Below are positions 26,075 to 34,676 of a stretch of DNA of 49,010 bases, piece by piece. Position numbers and translations under genes: made by a program. The notes beneath the pieces are model-generated. The model was not told where the DNA came from, ran no database searches, and saw only the letters and a list, made by a program, of their open reading frames with translations. The DNA is from Streptomyces sp. NRRL WC-3605 (GTDB taxonomy: Bacteria; Actinomycetota; Actinomycetes; Streptomycetales; Streptomycetaceae): contig NZ_LLZN01000084.1 in NCBI RefSeq assembly GCF_001509795.1, positions 1 through 49,010 of the forward strand. Direction: 5' to 3'. Positions within the stretch are counted from its first letter, which is position 1. Each line of letters starts with the position of its first letter.

Positions 26075-29000
26075 GTGAGCTACCTGCGCCTACCGCACCT
26101 GAGCGGCGACCTGCTGTGCTTCGTGGCCGAGGACGACCTGTGGCTGGCCCCCCTCGACGCCCCGGGCCGGGCCTGGCGGCTCACCGTGGACCGCGCGAAG
26201 ACCGGCCACCCCCGCTTCTCCCCGGACGGCCGGCACATCGCCTGCACGAGCTGGCGCACCCTCGTCCCCGAGATCCACCTCGTGCCCGTCGACGGCGGCG
26301 CCGCCACCCAGCTCACCCACTGGGGCTCCGGCGACACCCAGGTGTGCGGCTGGGACCCCGACGGGGTGATCCTCGCCGTCGGCTCCCACGGCGAGCCCTT
26401 CTCCCACTACACGTTCGCCCACCAGGTCCGCCCCGACGGCGACCCCGGCCGCAAGCTCCCCTGGGGCCCCTGCTCCGACATCCAGGTCGCCGACATCGAC
26501 GGCGAGCGCCGCACCCTGCTGCTGACCGGCACCCCGCCGCACGAACCGGCGTACTGGAAGCGCTACCGGGGCGGCGCCACGGGCCGCCTGTGGCTGCACT
26601 GCACCCGCCTGCTCGCCGGACTCGACGGGCATCTGCACTCCCCCATGTTCGTCGGCGGCCGCATCGCCTTCCTCTCCGACCACGAGGGCGTCGGCAACCT
26701 CTACTCCTGCGCCCACGACGGCTCCGACCTACGCCGGCACACCGACCACGACGCCTTCTACGCCCGGCACGCGGCGAGCGACGGCACCCGGGTGGTGTAC
26801 CAGTGCGCGGGCGACCTGTGGATCGTGGACGACCTCTCGGCCGGCTCCGAGCCCCGCCGGCTCGACGTACGGCTGTCCGGCCCCGCGGCCGGACGCCGCC
26901 GCTACCAGGTGCCGGCCGCCCATCACGTCGACGGCGTCTCCGTGGACGAGACGGGCCGCGCCAGCGCCGTCGTCGTCCGGGGCAGCCTGTACTGGCTGAC
27001 CCACCGCGACGGCCCCGCCCGCACCATCACCGACACCCCCGGCGTACGGGTCCGCCTCCCCGAGATGCTGGGCTCCGTCGGGCAGGTCGCCTACGTCACC
27101 GACGCGGACGGCGAGGACGCCGTCGAGATCGCCTACCTCCCGCGCGCCACCGGCGACCGCGAGCCGCGCCGGCTGGCCTCCGGCGAGCTGGGCCGGGTCC
27201 TGGAGATGGTCGCCGACCCCCAGGGCGAACGGCTCGCGATCGCCGCCCACGACGGCCGGCTGCTGCTGCTCGACGCGACCGAGGACTCCAACGGAGAGGT
27301 CACCGAGCTGATCCGGTCCGTCAACGGACCCGTGCGCGACCTCGCGTTCTCCCCCGACGGCGGCTGGCTGACCTGGTCCCACCCCGGCATCGGCCGCTCC
27401 CTGCGCCAGATCAAGCTGGCCCGGATGAAGGACCGGCTCATCGTCGACGTCACCGACGGCCGCTTCGAGGACGAGAGCCCCGTCTTCACCCGGGACGGCC
27501 GCTATCTGGCGTTCCTGTCCTGGCGGGGCTTCGACCCCGTCTACGACGTGCACACCGGCGACCTGTCCTTCCCCCTCGGCTGCCGCCCCTACCTCGTCCC
27601 GCTGTCCTCGGCCACCCCCTCCCCGTTCGCCCTGACCCCGGAGGGCCGCCCCGCCGCCGGCGGCCTGGACCCGCTGACCGACGAGGAGGGCGGCGACCCC
27701 GGCACGACGACCGTGGAGACCGAGGGGCTGGAGAGCCGCGTCACGCCGTTCCCGGTCACCGCCTCCAAGTACTCGTCGCTGCACCCCGTCGCCGGCGGCG
27801 GACTGGTGTGGCTGCGCTGGCCGATCTCGGGCGCGCTCGGCGAGACGTTCGCCAACCCCGACGACACGACGGGCCGGCCCACCCTGGAGCACTTCTCCAT
27901 CGGCAAGGCGAAGAAGACCGAACTGGTCGGCCACCTCGACTGGTTCGCGGTCAGCGGCGACGGCACCCGCCTCGTCGTCGTCGACGAGGGCGACCTGCGG
28001 GCCGTCCCCGCGAGCGAGTCCGGCGACAGCGACAGCACCGTGTGGATCGACGCCCGCCGCATCCTGCACGAGGTGGACCCGGCCGCCGAGTGGCGCCAGG
28101 CGTACGCCGAGGCCGGACGTCTGATCCGGGCGTACTTCTGGGACCCCGGGATGTGCGGCATCGACTGGGACGCGGTCCTCGGCCAGTACCGCCCGCTCGT
28201 CGAACGCGTCGCCACCCCCGACGAGTTCGCCGACCTGCTCCGCGAGGTTCTGGGCGAGCTCGGCACCTCGCACGCCTACGTCACCGCCGCCCGCCGCAAC
28301 GAGGGCCCGCCGCACTACCAGCGCCGGCAGGGCCTGCTCGGCGCCAACCTCGTGCGCCGCGACGACGGCTGGGCGGTCCGGCGCATCCTGCCCGGCGACT
28401 CCTCCGACTCCAAGGCCCGCTCCCCGCTGGCCGGCACCGGCATCCGCGAGGGCGCGGTCCTCACCCACGTCGACGGGCGCCCGGTCGATCCCCGCACCGG
28501 CCCGTACCCGCTGCTGGCCGGAGCAGGCGGCACCACGGTGGAGCTGACCTTCACCCCGGCCGAGGGCGTCGCGGGCCGCGCCCGCCGCGTCGCCGTCGTC
28601 CCCCTCGTCGACGAACGGCCCCTGCGCTACCAGGACTGGGTCACCAAACGCCGGGCCGTCGTCCGGGAGCTGAGCGGCGGACGCTGCGGCTATCTGCACA
28701 TCCCCGACCTCGGCGGCTCCGGCTGGGCCCAGTTCAACCGCGACCTGCGCATGGAGATGTCCCGTCCCGCGCTCATCGTGGACGTGCGCGGCAACGCGGG
28801 CGGCCACATCAGCGAACTCGTCGTGGAGAAACTGACCCGCACCATCCTCGGCTGGGACCTCACCCGCAACGCCCAGCCGGTGTCGTACGCCTCCGACGCG
28901 CCCCGCGGCCCGATCGTCGCCCTCGCCGACGAGGCGACCTCCTCCGACGGCGACATGATCACCGCCGCGTTCAAGCTGCTGCGCCTCGGACCCGTCGTCG

Positions 29001-29314
29001 GCCAGCGCACCTGGGGCGGCGTCGTCGGCATGACGGGCCGTCACCGCCTCGGCGACGGCACGGTGATCACCGTCCCGATGAACGCGGCCTGGTTCGACGC
29101 CTACGGCTGGTCCGTCGAGAACAAGGGCGTCACCCCCGACGTCGAGGTCCTGCGCACCCCCCTGGACTGGGCGGAGGGCCGCCACGCCCAGCTCGCCGAC
29201 GCCGTCGAACTCGCCCTGGAACTCCTGGAGTCCCACCCGGCGGCGACACCCCCGGACTACTCCCACGTACCGGACCGGTCCCGTCCGGAACTCCCGCCGC
29301 GCCCGGCTTCCTAG
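26075..29314 (+). CDS. Tricorn-type protease (S41 family)
   Basis: Tricorn protease trims peptides released by the proteasome. This 1079-aa protein matches the Thermoplasma enzyme in length and order: a six-bladed propeller (about 5-300), a seven-bladed propeller (about 310-660), helical C1, PDZ (about 745-840), and the C2 hydrolase core. The catalytic set is recognisable: S732-H733 in GTSHAYVT, nucleophile S957 with D958 in ATSSDGDM, and E1015 in SVENKGV. GTG 26075 gives MSYLRLPHLSGDLLCFVAEDDLW, the usual N-terminus, but GGGGAG directly abuts it; ATG 26030 is an alternative. Streptomyces has proteasomes, so peptide recycling is the likely role. Confidence 0.92.
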   Translation: MSYLRLPHLSGDLLCFVAEDDLWLAPLDAPGRAWRLTVDRAKTGHPRFSPDGRHIACTSWRTLVPEIHLVPVDGGAATQLTHWGSGDTQVCGWDPDGVILAVGSHGEPFSHYTFAHQVRPDGDPGRKLPWGPCSDIQVADIDGERRTLLLTGTPPHEPAYWKRYRGGATGRLWLHCTRLLAGLDGHLHSPMFVGGRIAFLSDHEGVGNLYSCAHDGSDLRRHTDHDAFYARHAASDGTRVVYQCAGDLWIVDDLSAGSEPRRLDVRLSGPAAGRRRYQVPAAHHVDGVSVDETGRASAVVVRGSLYWLTHRDGPARTITDTPGVRVRLPEMLGSVGQVAYVTDADGEDAVEIAYLPRATGDREPRRLASGELGRVLEMVADPQGERLAIAAHDGRLLLLDATEDSNGEVTELIRSVNGPVRDLAFSPDGGWLTWSHPGIGRSLRQIKLARMKDRLIVDVTDGRFEDESPVFTRDGRYLAFLSWRGFDPVYDVHTGDLSFPLGCRPYLVPLSSATPSPFALTPEGRPAAGGLDPLTDEEGGDPGTTTVETEGLESRVTPFPVTASKYSSLHPVAGGGLVWLRWPISGALGETFANPDDTTGRPTLEHFSIGKAKKTELVGHLDWFAVSGDGTRLVVVDEGDLRAVPASESGDSDSTVWIDARRILHEVDPAAEWRQAYAEAGRLIRAYFWDPGMCGIDWDAVLGQYRPLVERVATPDEFADLLREVLGELGTSHAYVTAARRNEGPPHYQRRQGLLGANLVRRDDGWAVRRILPGDSSDSKARSPLAGTGIREGAVLTHVDGRPVDPRTGPYPLLAGAGGTTVELTFTPAEGVAGRARRVAVVPLVDERPLRYQDWVTKRRAVVRELSGGRCGYLHIPDLGGSGWAQFNRDLRMEMSRPALIVDVRGNAGGHISELVVEKLTRTILGWDLTRNAQPVSYASDAPRGPIVALADEATSSDGDMITAAFKLLRLGPVVGQRTWGGVVGMTGRHRLGDGTVITVPMNAAWFDAYGWSVENKGVTPDVEVLRTPLDWAEGRHAQLADAVELALELLESHPAATPPDYSHVPDRSRPELPPRPAS

Positions 29315-29326
29315 GGGATGCACGCC

Positions 29327-29365
29327 AACGCGGGGCACCCACCAGAGCCGGGGGCACCCCGCGTT
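29327..29365. terminator. Bidirectional terminator between convergent genes
   Basis: AACGCGGGG...CCC pairs with GGG...CCCCGCGTT around a two-base internal mismatch. It lies between the tricorn stop (29314) and the convergent small gene (29382). Confidence 0.65.
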
Positions 29366-29381
29366 TCAGCGAACCGACGGA

Positions 29382-29579
29382 CTACCGGTCGTAGTCGAGG
29401 TCGAAGCGCTCGTCTTCCTCACGCTCACGCATGCGGTCGGGCTCCTCGTCACGCTGCGGGCGCTGGGGCGGACGACCCCGCTCCGGCTGCTCCTGCGGAC
29501 GGCGCTCCTGCTGCCCGTGCTGGCGCGCACGCTCCTGGAGCTGCTCGGACTTCTCCTTGAACTGGTCCTTCATGCCCAT
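29382..29579 (-). CDS. Small highly charged protein, unknown
   Basis: This 65-aa protein is almost entirely Glu, Arg, Gln, Pro and Asp. After MGMKDQFKEKSEQLQERARQ it has proline/arginine-rich low complexity and ends DERFDLDYDR. It has no hydrophobic core, so it is probably disordered with one N-terminal amphipathic helix. The start resembles small stress-related CsbD-like proteins only superficially. ATG 29579 has GGGAG about nine bases upstream, which supports a real gene. Confidence 0.65.
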   Translation of the reverse strand: MGMKDQFKEKSEQLQERARQHGQQERRPQEQPERGRPPQRPQRDEEPDRMREREEDERFDLDYDR

Positions 29580-29665
29580 GTGGGTTCACTCCCGTAGTGG
29601 GTCGGATCGGCCCCTCGCTGGGGCCTCGACCAGATTCACACGGGCCGTGACCCTGCGCATGTCGA

Positions 29666-30550
29666 TCAGTCACGCCGCGTAGTCCTGGCCTGTTCGTCGG
29701 CCGCACCACCCGCCCCGACCAGGCCCGTCCGCACGCCGTCCAGCCGGTCCGCGAACCGCCGCATCTCCCGCTGGCCCACCGTCCCGATGAGCGCCGGAAG
29801 ATACCCGCGCACCCCCTGCATCCCGCGCAGCCACCACTGCCCGTACACATGACTGGAGCGCCGCTCGATGCCGGCCACGATCCGGTCGACCGCCGGGCCC
29901 AGCGGATACGTCTTGTTCGACGGCCACGGCAGCCGCTGCCTCAACTCCCGCATCACGTCGTTCTGATCGGCGCCACGCACCATGTCGGTGTCCGTCCACG
30001 ACAGATAGCCGACGCCCACCCGCACGCCCTTGTGGCCGACTTCGGCCCGCAGGCTGTGCGCGTACGCCTCCACACCGGACTTGGACGCGCAGTACGCCGA
30101 CATCATCGGCGCCGGGGTGATGGCCGCGAGCGAGGCGATCTGCAGCAGATAGCCGCGGCTCCCCATAAGCAGCGGCAGGAACGCCCGCCCGGTCACCGCC
30201 GACCCGATCAGGTTGACCTCGATGACCCGCCGCCAGGACTCCGGATCGGACTCGACGAACGGACCGCCCGTCGCCACACCGGCGTTGGCGACCACGATGT
30301 CGACCTTCCCGAACCGCTCCTTGACCTCCCGCGCCACCCGCGCCATCGCCTCGTGGTCGGTGACGTCGGCGTGCCAGTGGTCGCTGTCGCCGTGCAGCCG
30401 CTCCGACACCTGCTTGAGCTCGTCCGGCTCCAGCCCCACCAGCGCCACCGACGCGCCCCGCGCGGACAGCTTGCGCGCGAGCAGCTCCCCGACCCCGCGC
30501 GCCGCCCCGGTGACGACGGCGACCTGCCCCTCAAGGCTCACCCTGCTCAT
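29666..30550 (-). CDS. Short-chain dehydrogenase/reductase
   Basis: This 294-aa NAD(P)-dependent oxidoreductase has the cofactor motif TGAARGVG (14-21), NAG (89-91), and the catalytic S140, Y153 and K157 (YCASK). A 100-residue C-terminal extension goes beyond the minimal SDR core. It is the third gene of an operon; its ATG overlaps the upstream hydrolase stop codon by four bases (ATGA). By analogy with the mycobacterial mymA operon, which also combines a BVMO, a LipR-type hydrolase and an SDR, it may reduce or oxidise an intermediate formed by its neighbours. Confidence 0.92.
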   Translation of the reverse strand: MSRVSLEGQVAVVTGAARGVGELLARKLSARGASVALVGLEPDELKQVSERLHGDSDHWHADVTDHEAMARVAREVKERFGKVDIVVANAGVATGGPFVESDPESWRRVIEVNLIGSAVTGRAFLPLLMGSRGYLLQIASLAAITPAPMMSAYCASKSGVEAYAHSLRAEVGHKGVRVGVGYLSWTDTDMVRGADQNDVMRELRQRLPWPSNKTYPLGPAVDRIVAGIERRSSHVYGQWWLRGMQGVRGYLPALIGTVGQREMRRFADRLDGVRTGLVGAGGAADEQARTTRRD

Positions 30551-31491
30551 GCACCCTCCTTGACCTGCGTGACCGGCGTGACCTGCTCGGCCCGCGCGTA
30601 CGTCGTGACGAGTTCGCGTATCTTCCCGGTGACCAGTTCGGGTGCCTCGATCGGCGTCATGTGCCCGAGCCCCGCGAGCTCGGTGACGCCCAGGCAGTTC
30701 GGCAGTGCGGCGGCCAGCGAGCGGGCGTGCACCGGCGGGGTGAGCCGGTCGGCCGTACCGACGACCACCGCCGCGGGGACGGTCAGCTCCCGTATGCCGT
30801 GGTCGAGATCGAGCAGGGCCAGCACCTGCGACCAGGCGTGCCGCACGGTCCGCGGGCAGGCGTGCACGATCCGCGCGCACGCCTCCACCATCTCGGGAGC
30901 CGAACGCGGGCCCATCGTCGCGTACTTGAGGATCGCCCGGGCCGCGGCCGTGACCGGCCCCAGCGGCGCCCGTGACCCGAGGAGGCGCCCGGTCAGCCAG
31001 GTCCGCGGCCGGCCCGGCCGCAGCGGCAGCACCGTCGACTCGGCGACCAGCCGCGACGCGCCCGTGCTGCACAGCAGGACTGCGGCCGCGTGCTCACGGA
31101 AGGCCGGGCGGGCGGCCGCGGCCAGCACCGTCATCCCGCCCATCGAGTGCCCGGCCATGACGGCCCGCTCACCGGGGGCCAGCGTGGCCCTCAGGACGGC
31201 TTCCAGGTCGTCGGCGAGGGCGTCCGTACTGCACGCCGCGGCGGCCGGGCTGCGTCCGTGACCGCGCTGGTCGTAGGCCACGACCCGGTGGTCCACGGCG
31301 AGTTCGCGTATCTGCGCCGCCCAGAAGGCCGTCGAACAGGTCCAGCCGTGCGCGAGCACCACGGCGGGCGCACCCTCCGGTCCGTGCACCTCCACATGCA
31401 GCCGGGCCCCGTCGGCGGACTCCACCGTCAGCTCACGGACGGGGACGGGCGGCGCGTACGGCCCCGAGGCCACGCTCGTCGGGCGGCTCAC
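30547..31491 (-). CDS. Alpha/beta-fold hydrolase
   Basis: This 314-aa hydrolase has oxyanion-hole HGW (49-51), nucleophile elbow GHSMGG with S116, acid in VVVGTADRLTPP, and histidine in GLGHMTPIEAP: a complete triad. After a BVMO, such an enzyme typically cleaves the ester or lactone formed by oxygen insertion. GTG 31491 overlaps the BVMO stop codon by four bases (GTGA), so the three proteins are made at linked levels. No signal peptide is seen. Confidence 0.92.
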   Translation of the reverse strand: MSRPTSVASGPYAPPVPVRELTVESADGARLHVEVHGPEGAPAVVLAHGWTCSTAFWAAQIRELAVDHRVVAYDQRGHGRSPAAAACSTDALADDLEAVLRATLAPGERAVMAGHSMGGMTVLAAAARPAFREHAAAVLLCSTGASRLVAESTVLPLRPGRPRTWLTGRLLGSRAPLGPVTAAARAILKYATMGPRSAPEMVEACARIVHACPRTVRHAWSQVLALLDLDHGIRELTVPAAVVVGTADRLTPPVHARSLAAALPNCLGVTELAGLGHMTPIEAPELVTGKIRELVTTYARAEQVTPVTQVKEGA

Positions 31492-33005
31492 GCGGACACC
31501 TCCGCGCTCTCGCCGCTCTGCGCGCGCTCCGGCGCAGAGGCCCGGACGACGGCGTACTCCGCGAGGTCCACCCGGCGGGTGGCCCGCCGGAACTCCGCCG
31601 TCGTGCCCGGCCAGACAGTGGTGTTGCGGCCGTTGGCGTCCAGGTACCAGCTGGTGCAGCCGCCCGTGTTCCACACGGTCCGCGTCATCCGCTGCTGCAC
31701 CCGCCGGTTCCAGGCGTGCACGGCGCTCGGCCGGGCGTCCAGGGCGACCCGCCCGCCGAGCACGTCGAGCTGGCGCACGAAGTCGGCCAGGTAGTTCAGC
31801 TGGGACTCGATCATCAGGATCATCGACGAGTTGCCCAGGCCCGTGTTGGGCCCGATGATGGTCATCCAGTTCGGGAACCCGGCGGCGGACGCGCCGCGCA
31901 GCGCCTCCATCCCGCCCTTCCACACCTCGGCGAGCGTCTTGCCCTCCGCACCCACCACGCGCTCGGCGATGGGCATGTCGGTGACGTGGAACCCGGTGCC
32001 GAACACGATCGCGTCGACCTCGGCCTCGCTGCCGTCGGCGGCGACGAGCGTGGAGCCCCGGATCTCGCTGAGGCCGCTCGCGACGACGTCCACGTTGGGC
32101 TGGGCGAGCGCCGGGTAGTACGAGCTGCTCAGCAGGATCCGCTTGCAGCCGATGCGGTAGTCGGGGGTCAGCTTGGCCCGCAGCTCCGGGTCCTTGATCG
32201 CACGGCCCATGTTCCGCTTGGCCAGGCCCTCGATGAAGCCCAGCTCGTCGGGGTGCTTGGTGAACGCCTGCACCTGGAGCTCCCGGATGCCCCACAGCAG
32301 GCCCCGGCGCACCCGGCTGGTGAACGGCAGCGCCCGGTGCAGCGACCGCTCGGCCCCGCTGATGGCGCGGTCCATGCGAGGCATGACCCACGGCGGGGTG
32401 CGCTGGAACAACGTGAGCCGCTCCACCTCGGGCTGGATGGACGGCACGATCTGGATGGCGGACGCGCCCGTGCCGACCATGGCGACCCGCTTGCCGCGCA
32501 GGTCGTATTCGTGGTCCCAGCGCGCCGAGTGGAACACCTTGCCCGGGAAGGAGTCCAGGCCCGGGATCTCGGGGATCTTCGGGTCGGACAGCGGCCCGGT
32601 GGCCGACACCACGAGGTCGGCGGAGAGCTCTCCCCGGCTGGTCTCGATGTCCCAGCACAGCCGCTCGCCGTTCCACGTCATCCGCTTCACCTCGGAGTCG
32701 AAGCGGATGTGCGGCCGCAGCCCGAAGGTGTCGGTGACGTGTTCCAGATAGGCCCGGATGTGCTCCTGCCCGGAGAAGGTGCGCGGCCACTCGGGGTTGG
32801 GCGCGAAGGAGAAGGAGTACAGATGGGACGGCACGTCACAGGCGCAGCCCGGATAGCTGTTGTCCCGCCAGGTGCCGCCGACGCCGCTCGCCCGCTCCAG
32901 GACGACGAAGTCCGTGACGCCCTCGCGCCGCAGCCGTACCGCCGCTCCCAGCCCGCCGAACCCGGACCCGATCACCGCGACCCGCACATGTTCGCGTTCG
33001 GCCAT
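31488..33005 (-). CDS. Flavin-containing Baeyer-Villiger-type monooxygenase
   Basis: This 505-aa FAD/NADPH enzyme has two Rossmann motifs, GSGFGG (13-18) and GTGASA (178-183). Between them is the Baeyer-Villiger fingerprint FxGxxxHxxxW at F153-W163. It inserts oxygen next to a ketone, or N/S-oxidises. WYLDANGRNTTVWPG and GPNTGLGNSS are typical of the EthA/MymA-like class. The ATG at 33005 has GGAGG seven bases upstream. It is first in a three-gene overlapping operon behind a 22-base palindrome, divergent from merR. The substrate is unknown. Confidence 0.93.
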   Translation of the reverse strand: MAEREHVRVAVIGSGFGGLGAAVRLRREGVTDFVVLERASGVGGTWRDNSYPGCACDVPSHLYSFSFAPNPEWPRTFSGQEHIRAYLEHVTDTFGLRPHIRFDSEVKRMTWNGERLCWDIETSRGELSADLVVSATGPLSDPKIPEIPGLDSFPGKVFHSARWDHEYDLRGKRVAMVGTGASAIQIVPSIQPEVERLTLFQRTPPWVMPRMDRAISGAERSLHRALPFTSRVRRGLLWGIRELQVQAFTKHPDELGFIEGLAKRNMGRAIKDPELRAKLTPDYRIGCKRILLSSSYYPALAQPNVDVVASGLSEIRGSTLVAADGSEAEVDAIVFGTGFHVTDMPIAERVVGAEGKTLAEVWKGGMEALRGASAAGFPNWMTIIGPNTGLGNSSMILMIESQLNYLADFVRQLDVLGGRVALDARPSAVHAWNRRVQQRMTRTVWNTGGCTSWYLDANGRNTTVWPGTTAEFRRATRRVDLAEYAVVRASAPERAQSGESAEVSA

Positions 33006-33032
33006 GCGTGTGCCTCCCTGCTCCACCGGAAC

Positions 33033-33054
33033 CATGCCAGTGAACACTGGCATG
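33033..33054. promoter_or_regulatory. Perfect 22-base palindromic operator
   Basis: The arms CATGCCAGTG and CACTGGCATG flank AA, with no mismatch. It lies 28-49 bases before the BVMO start, just downstream of a possible -10 (TACGCT, 33066-33061), where a bound repressor would block transcription of the operon. Confidence 0.7.
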
Positions 33055-33124
33055 ATGGGGAGCGTAGAGGAGCGCCGTACCGACCGGTAGGGGGCGGCCG
33101 AGGAAAGTTACCCCCGGTACGAAT

Positions 33125-33130
33125 TAAGGT
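33125..33130 (+). promoter_or_regulatory. -10 hexamer, leaderless merR transcript
   Basis: TAAGGT, six bases before the GTG. The same bases could act as a weak ribosome site (AAGGT), so the two readings compete. Confidence 0.4.
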
Positions 33131-33136
33131 GCCCGA

Positions 33137-33799
33137 GTGACCGAGAAGCGTGAGTACCGCATGGAGGAACTGGCCCGGCTGGCCGGCATCACGGTCCGCA
33201 CCCTGCGCTTCTACCGCGAACGCAAGCTCATCCCGCCGCCCCGCCGCGAGGGCCGCATCGCCTGGTACGACGACCACCACCTGGCCCGCCTGCGCACCAT
33301 CGCGGCCCTCCTGGAACGCGGCCACACCCTCACCGGCATCGCCGAACTCGCCGAGGCCCTCGACCACGGCCGCGACGTCGCCGACGTCCTCGGCGTCACC
33401 CCCACCGAGGAGGAGCCGGTCCGCCTCACCCCCGAGGAACTCGCCGCCCGCTTCGAGGGCCAGGTCACCCCCGAGAACCTCGCCGCCGCCCTCGACCTCG
33501 GCTACCTCGGCACCGACGGCGACGAGATCGTCCACATCAGCCGCCGCCTGCTCGACGTCTCCTCGGCCCTCGTCCGCGAGGGCATCCCCCTCGCCGAGGT
33601 CCTCGACGCCGGCCGCCGCGTCCGCGAACACGTCGACGTCATGGCCGACCTGTTCGCCGACCTGGTCCTGCGCCACGCCGGCGAATCCGACCTCCCCCGC
33701 CTGCGCCCCCTGGCCCGCAGCGTCGTCGAGGCGGAACTCTCCCTGGCCCTGGACCGCCGCCTGCTCAAGCAGAGCGAGCGGGACCAGCCGGGGGACTAG
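33137..33799 (+). CDS. MerR family transcriptional regulator
   Basis: The 220-aa regulator has an N-terminal MerR winged helix (YRMEELARLAGITVRTLRFYRERKLIPPPRREGRIAWYDDHHLARL, about 7-55) and a long C-terminal helical effector domain without metal-binding cysteines, so it probably senses an organic ligand. It is divergent from the BVMO operon across 131 bases and is the natural candidate to control it. Its TAG stop shares a CTAG with the convergent xth stop. Confidence 0.92.
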   Translation: MTEKREYRMEELARLAGITVRTLRFYRERKLIPPPRREGRIAWYDDHHLARLRTIAALLERGHTLTGIAELAEALDHGRDVADVLGVTPTEEEPVRLTPEELAARFEGQVTPENLAAALDLGYLGTDGDEIVHISRRLLDVSSALVREGIPLAEVLDAGRRVREHVDVMADLFADLVLRHAGESDLPRLRPLARSVVEAELSLALDRRLLKQSERDQPGD

Positions 33800-34599
33800 C
33801 TCCCGTAGACGACCGCCACCGGCGCGTGGTCCGACCAGCGCTCGGCGTGCGTGGCGGCGCGCTCGACGTACCCCTTGAGCGCCCGGCCGGCGAGCCCCGG
33901 CGTCGCGACCTGGAGGTCGATTCTCCATCCTGTGTCATTGTCGAACGCCCGTCCCCGGTACGACCACCAGGAGTACGGTCCCTCCACGTCCGGGTGCAGG
34001 GCGCGGACGACGTCGACGTAGCCGCCCTCGGACGGGTCGAAGACGCGGGTGAGCCAGGCGCGTTCCTCCGGGAGGAAGCCGGAGCTCTTCTGGTTGCCCC
34101 GCCAGTTCTTCAGGTCGGCCTTGTCGTGCGCGATGTTCCAGTCGCCACAGACCAGGACCTCGCGGCCGTCGGCGGCGGCGCGTTCACGCAGGTCCTTGAG
34201 GTGGGCCAGGAACTCGGTCATGAAGCGGTACTTCTCGTCCTGCCGCTCGGTGCCGACCTCGCCGGAGGGGAGGTAGAGGGAGGCGATCGTCACACCCGGC
34301 AGGTCGACCTCGGCGTAGCGGCCACTGGCGTCGAACTCGCTGGAGCCGAAGCCGACGCGTACCCGGTCGGGCTCGCGGCGCGTGTAGAGGGAGACCCCGG
34401 CGCGGCCCTTGGCGGCCGAGGGCGCGTGCAGGACGTGCCAGCCGTCGGGGGTGCGGACGTGCTCGGGGAGCTGCTGCGGCTCGGCCCGGACCTCCTGGAG
34501 GCACACCACGTCGGCATCGGTTCCGGCCAGCCACTCCACGAAGCCCTTCTTCGCGGCGGCCCGGAGTCCGTTCACATTCACAGAGGTCACAGTCAGCAC
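33796..34599 (-). CDS. xth: Exodeoxyribonuclease III / AP endonuclease
   Basis: The 267-aa enzyme of the EEP family repairs abasic sites and 3' blocks. It has the N-terminal SVNVNGLRAA, the metal ligand E in CLQEVRAE, GDWNIAH, the DYV-type segment YVDVVRAL, GWRIDLQVAT, and the catalytic SDHAPV end. GTG 34599 is preceded at six bases by TAAAGT, a leaderless signature, with no ribosome site. Its stop overlaps the merR stop by three bases within CTAG. Confidence 0.95.
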   Translation of the reverse strand: MLTVTSVNVNGLRAAAKKGFVEWLAGTDADVVCLQEVRAEPQQLPEHVRTPDGWHVLHAPSAAKGRAGVSLYTRREPDRVRVGFGSSEFDASGRYAEVDLPGVTIASLYLPSGEVGTERQDEKYRFMTEFLAHLKDLRERAAADGREVLVCGDWNIAHDKADLKNWRGNQKSSGFLPEERAWLTRVFDPSEGGYVDVVRALHPDVEGPYSWWSYRGRAFDNDTGWRIDLQVATPGLAGRALKGYVERAATHAERWSDHAPVAVVYGS

Positions 34600-34605
34600 C
34601 CCGGC

Positions 34606-34611
34606 ACTTTA
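34606..34611 (-). promoter_or_regulatory. -10 hexamer, leaderless xth transcript
   Basis: TAAAGT on the minus strand, six bases before the GTG. Confidence 0.45.
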
Positions 34612-34663
34612 CCGGCACACTGGACGCTGTCCGGTTCTGGAATGTCCCGATCTTGAATTGATA

Positions 34664-34669
34664 TACGGT
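34664..34669 (+). promoter_or_regulatory. -10 hexamer, leaderless GNAT transcript
   Basis: TACGGT, seven bases before the ATG. It lies inside the small palindrome ATAC-G-GTAT (34663-34671) in an unusually AT-rich 30-base patch, so a regulator may bind over the promoter. Confidence 0.4.
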
Positions 34670-34676
34670 ATTCAGC

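Noticed and set aside
26116..29394. Long Arg/Pro-rich frame overlapping the tricorn gene on the same strand
   Set aside because: Composition is typical of a shifted reading frame; the tricorn frame has all catalytic motifs.
31488..33799. Secondary-metabolite gene cluster
   Set aside because: There is no synthase, carrier protein or tailoring set beyond the three-gene operon, which is better read as a catabolic or lipid module.
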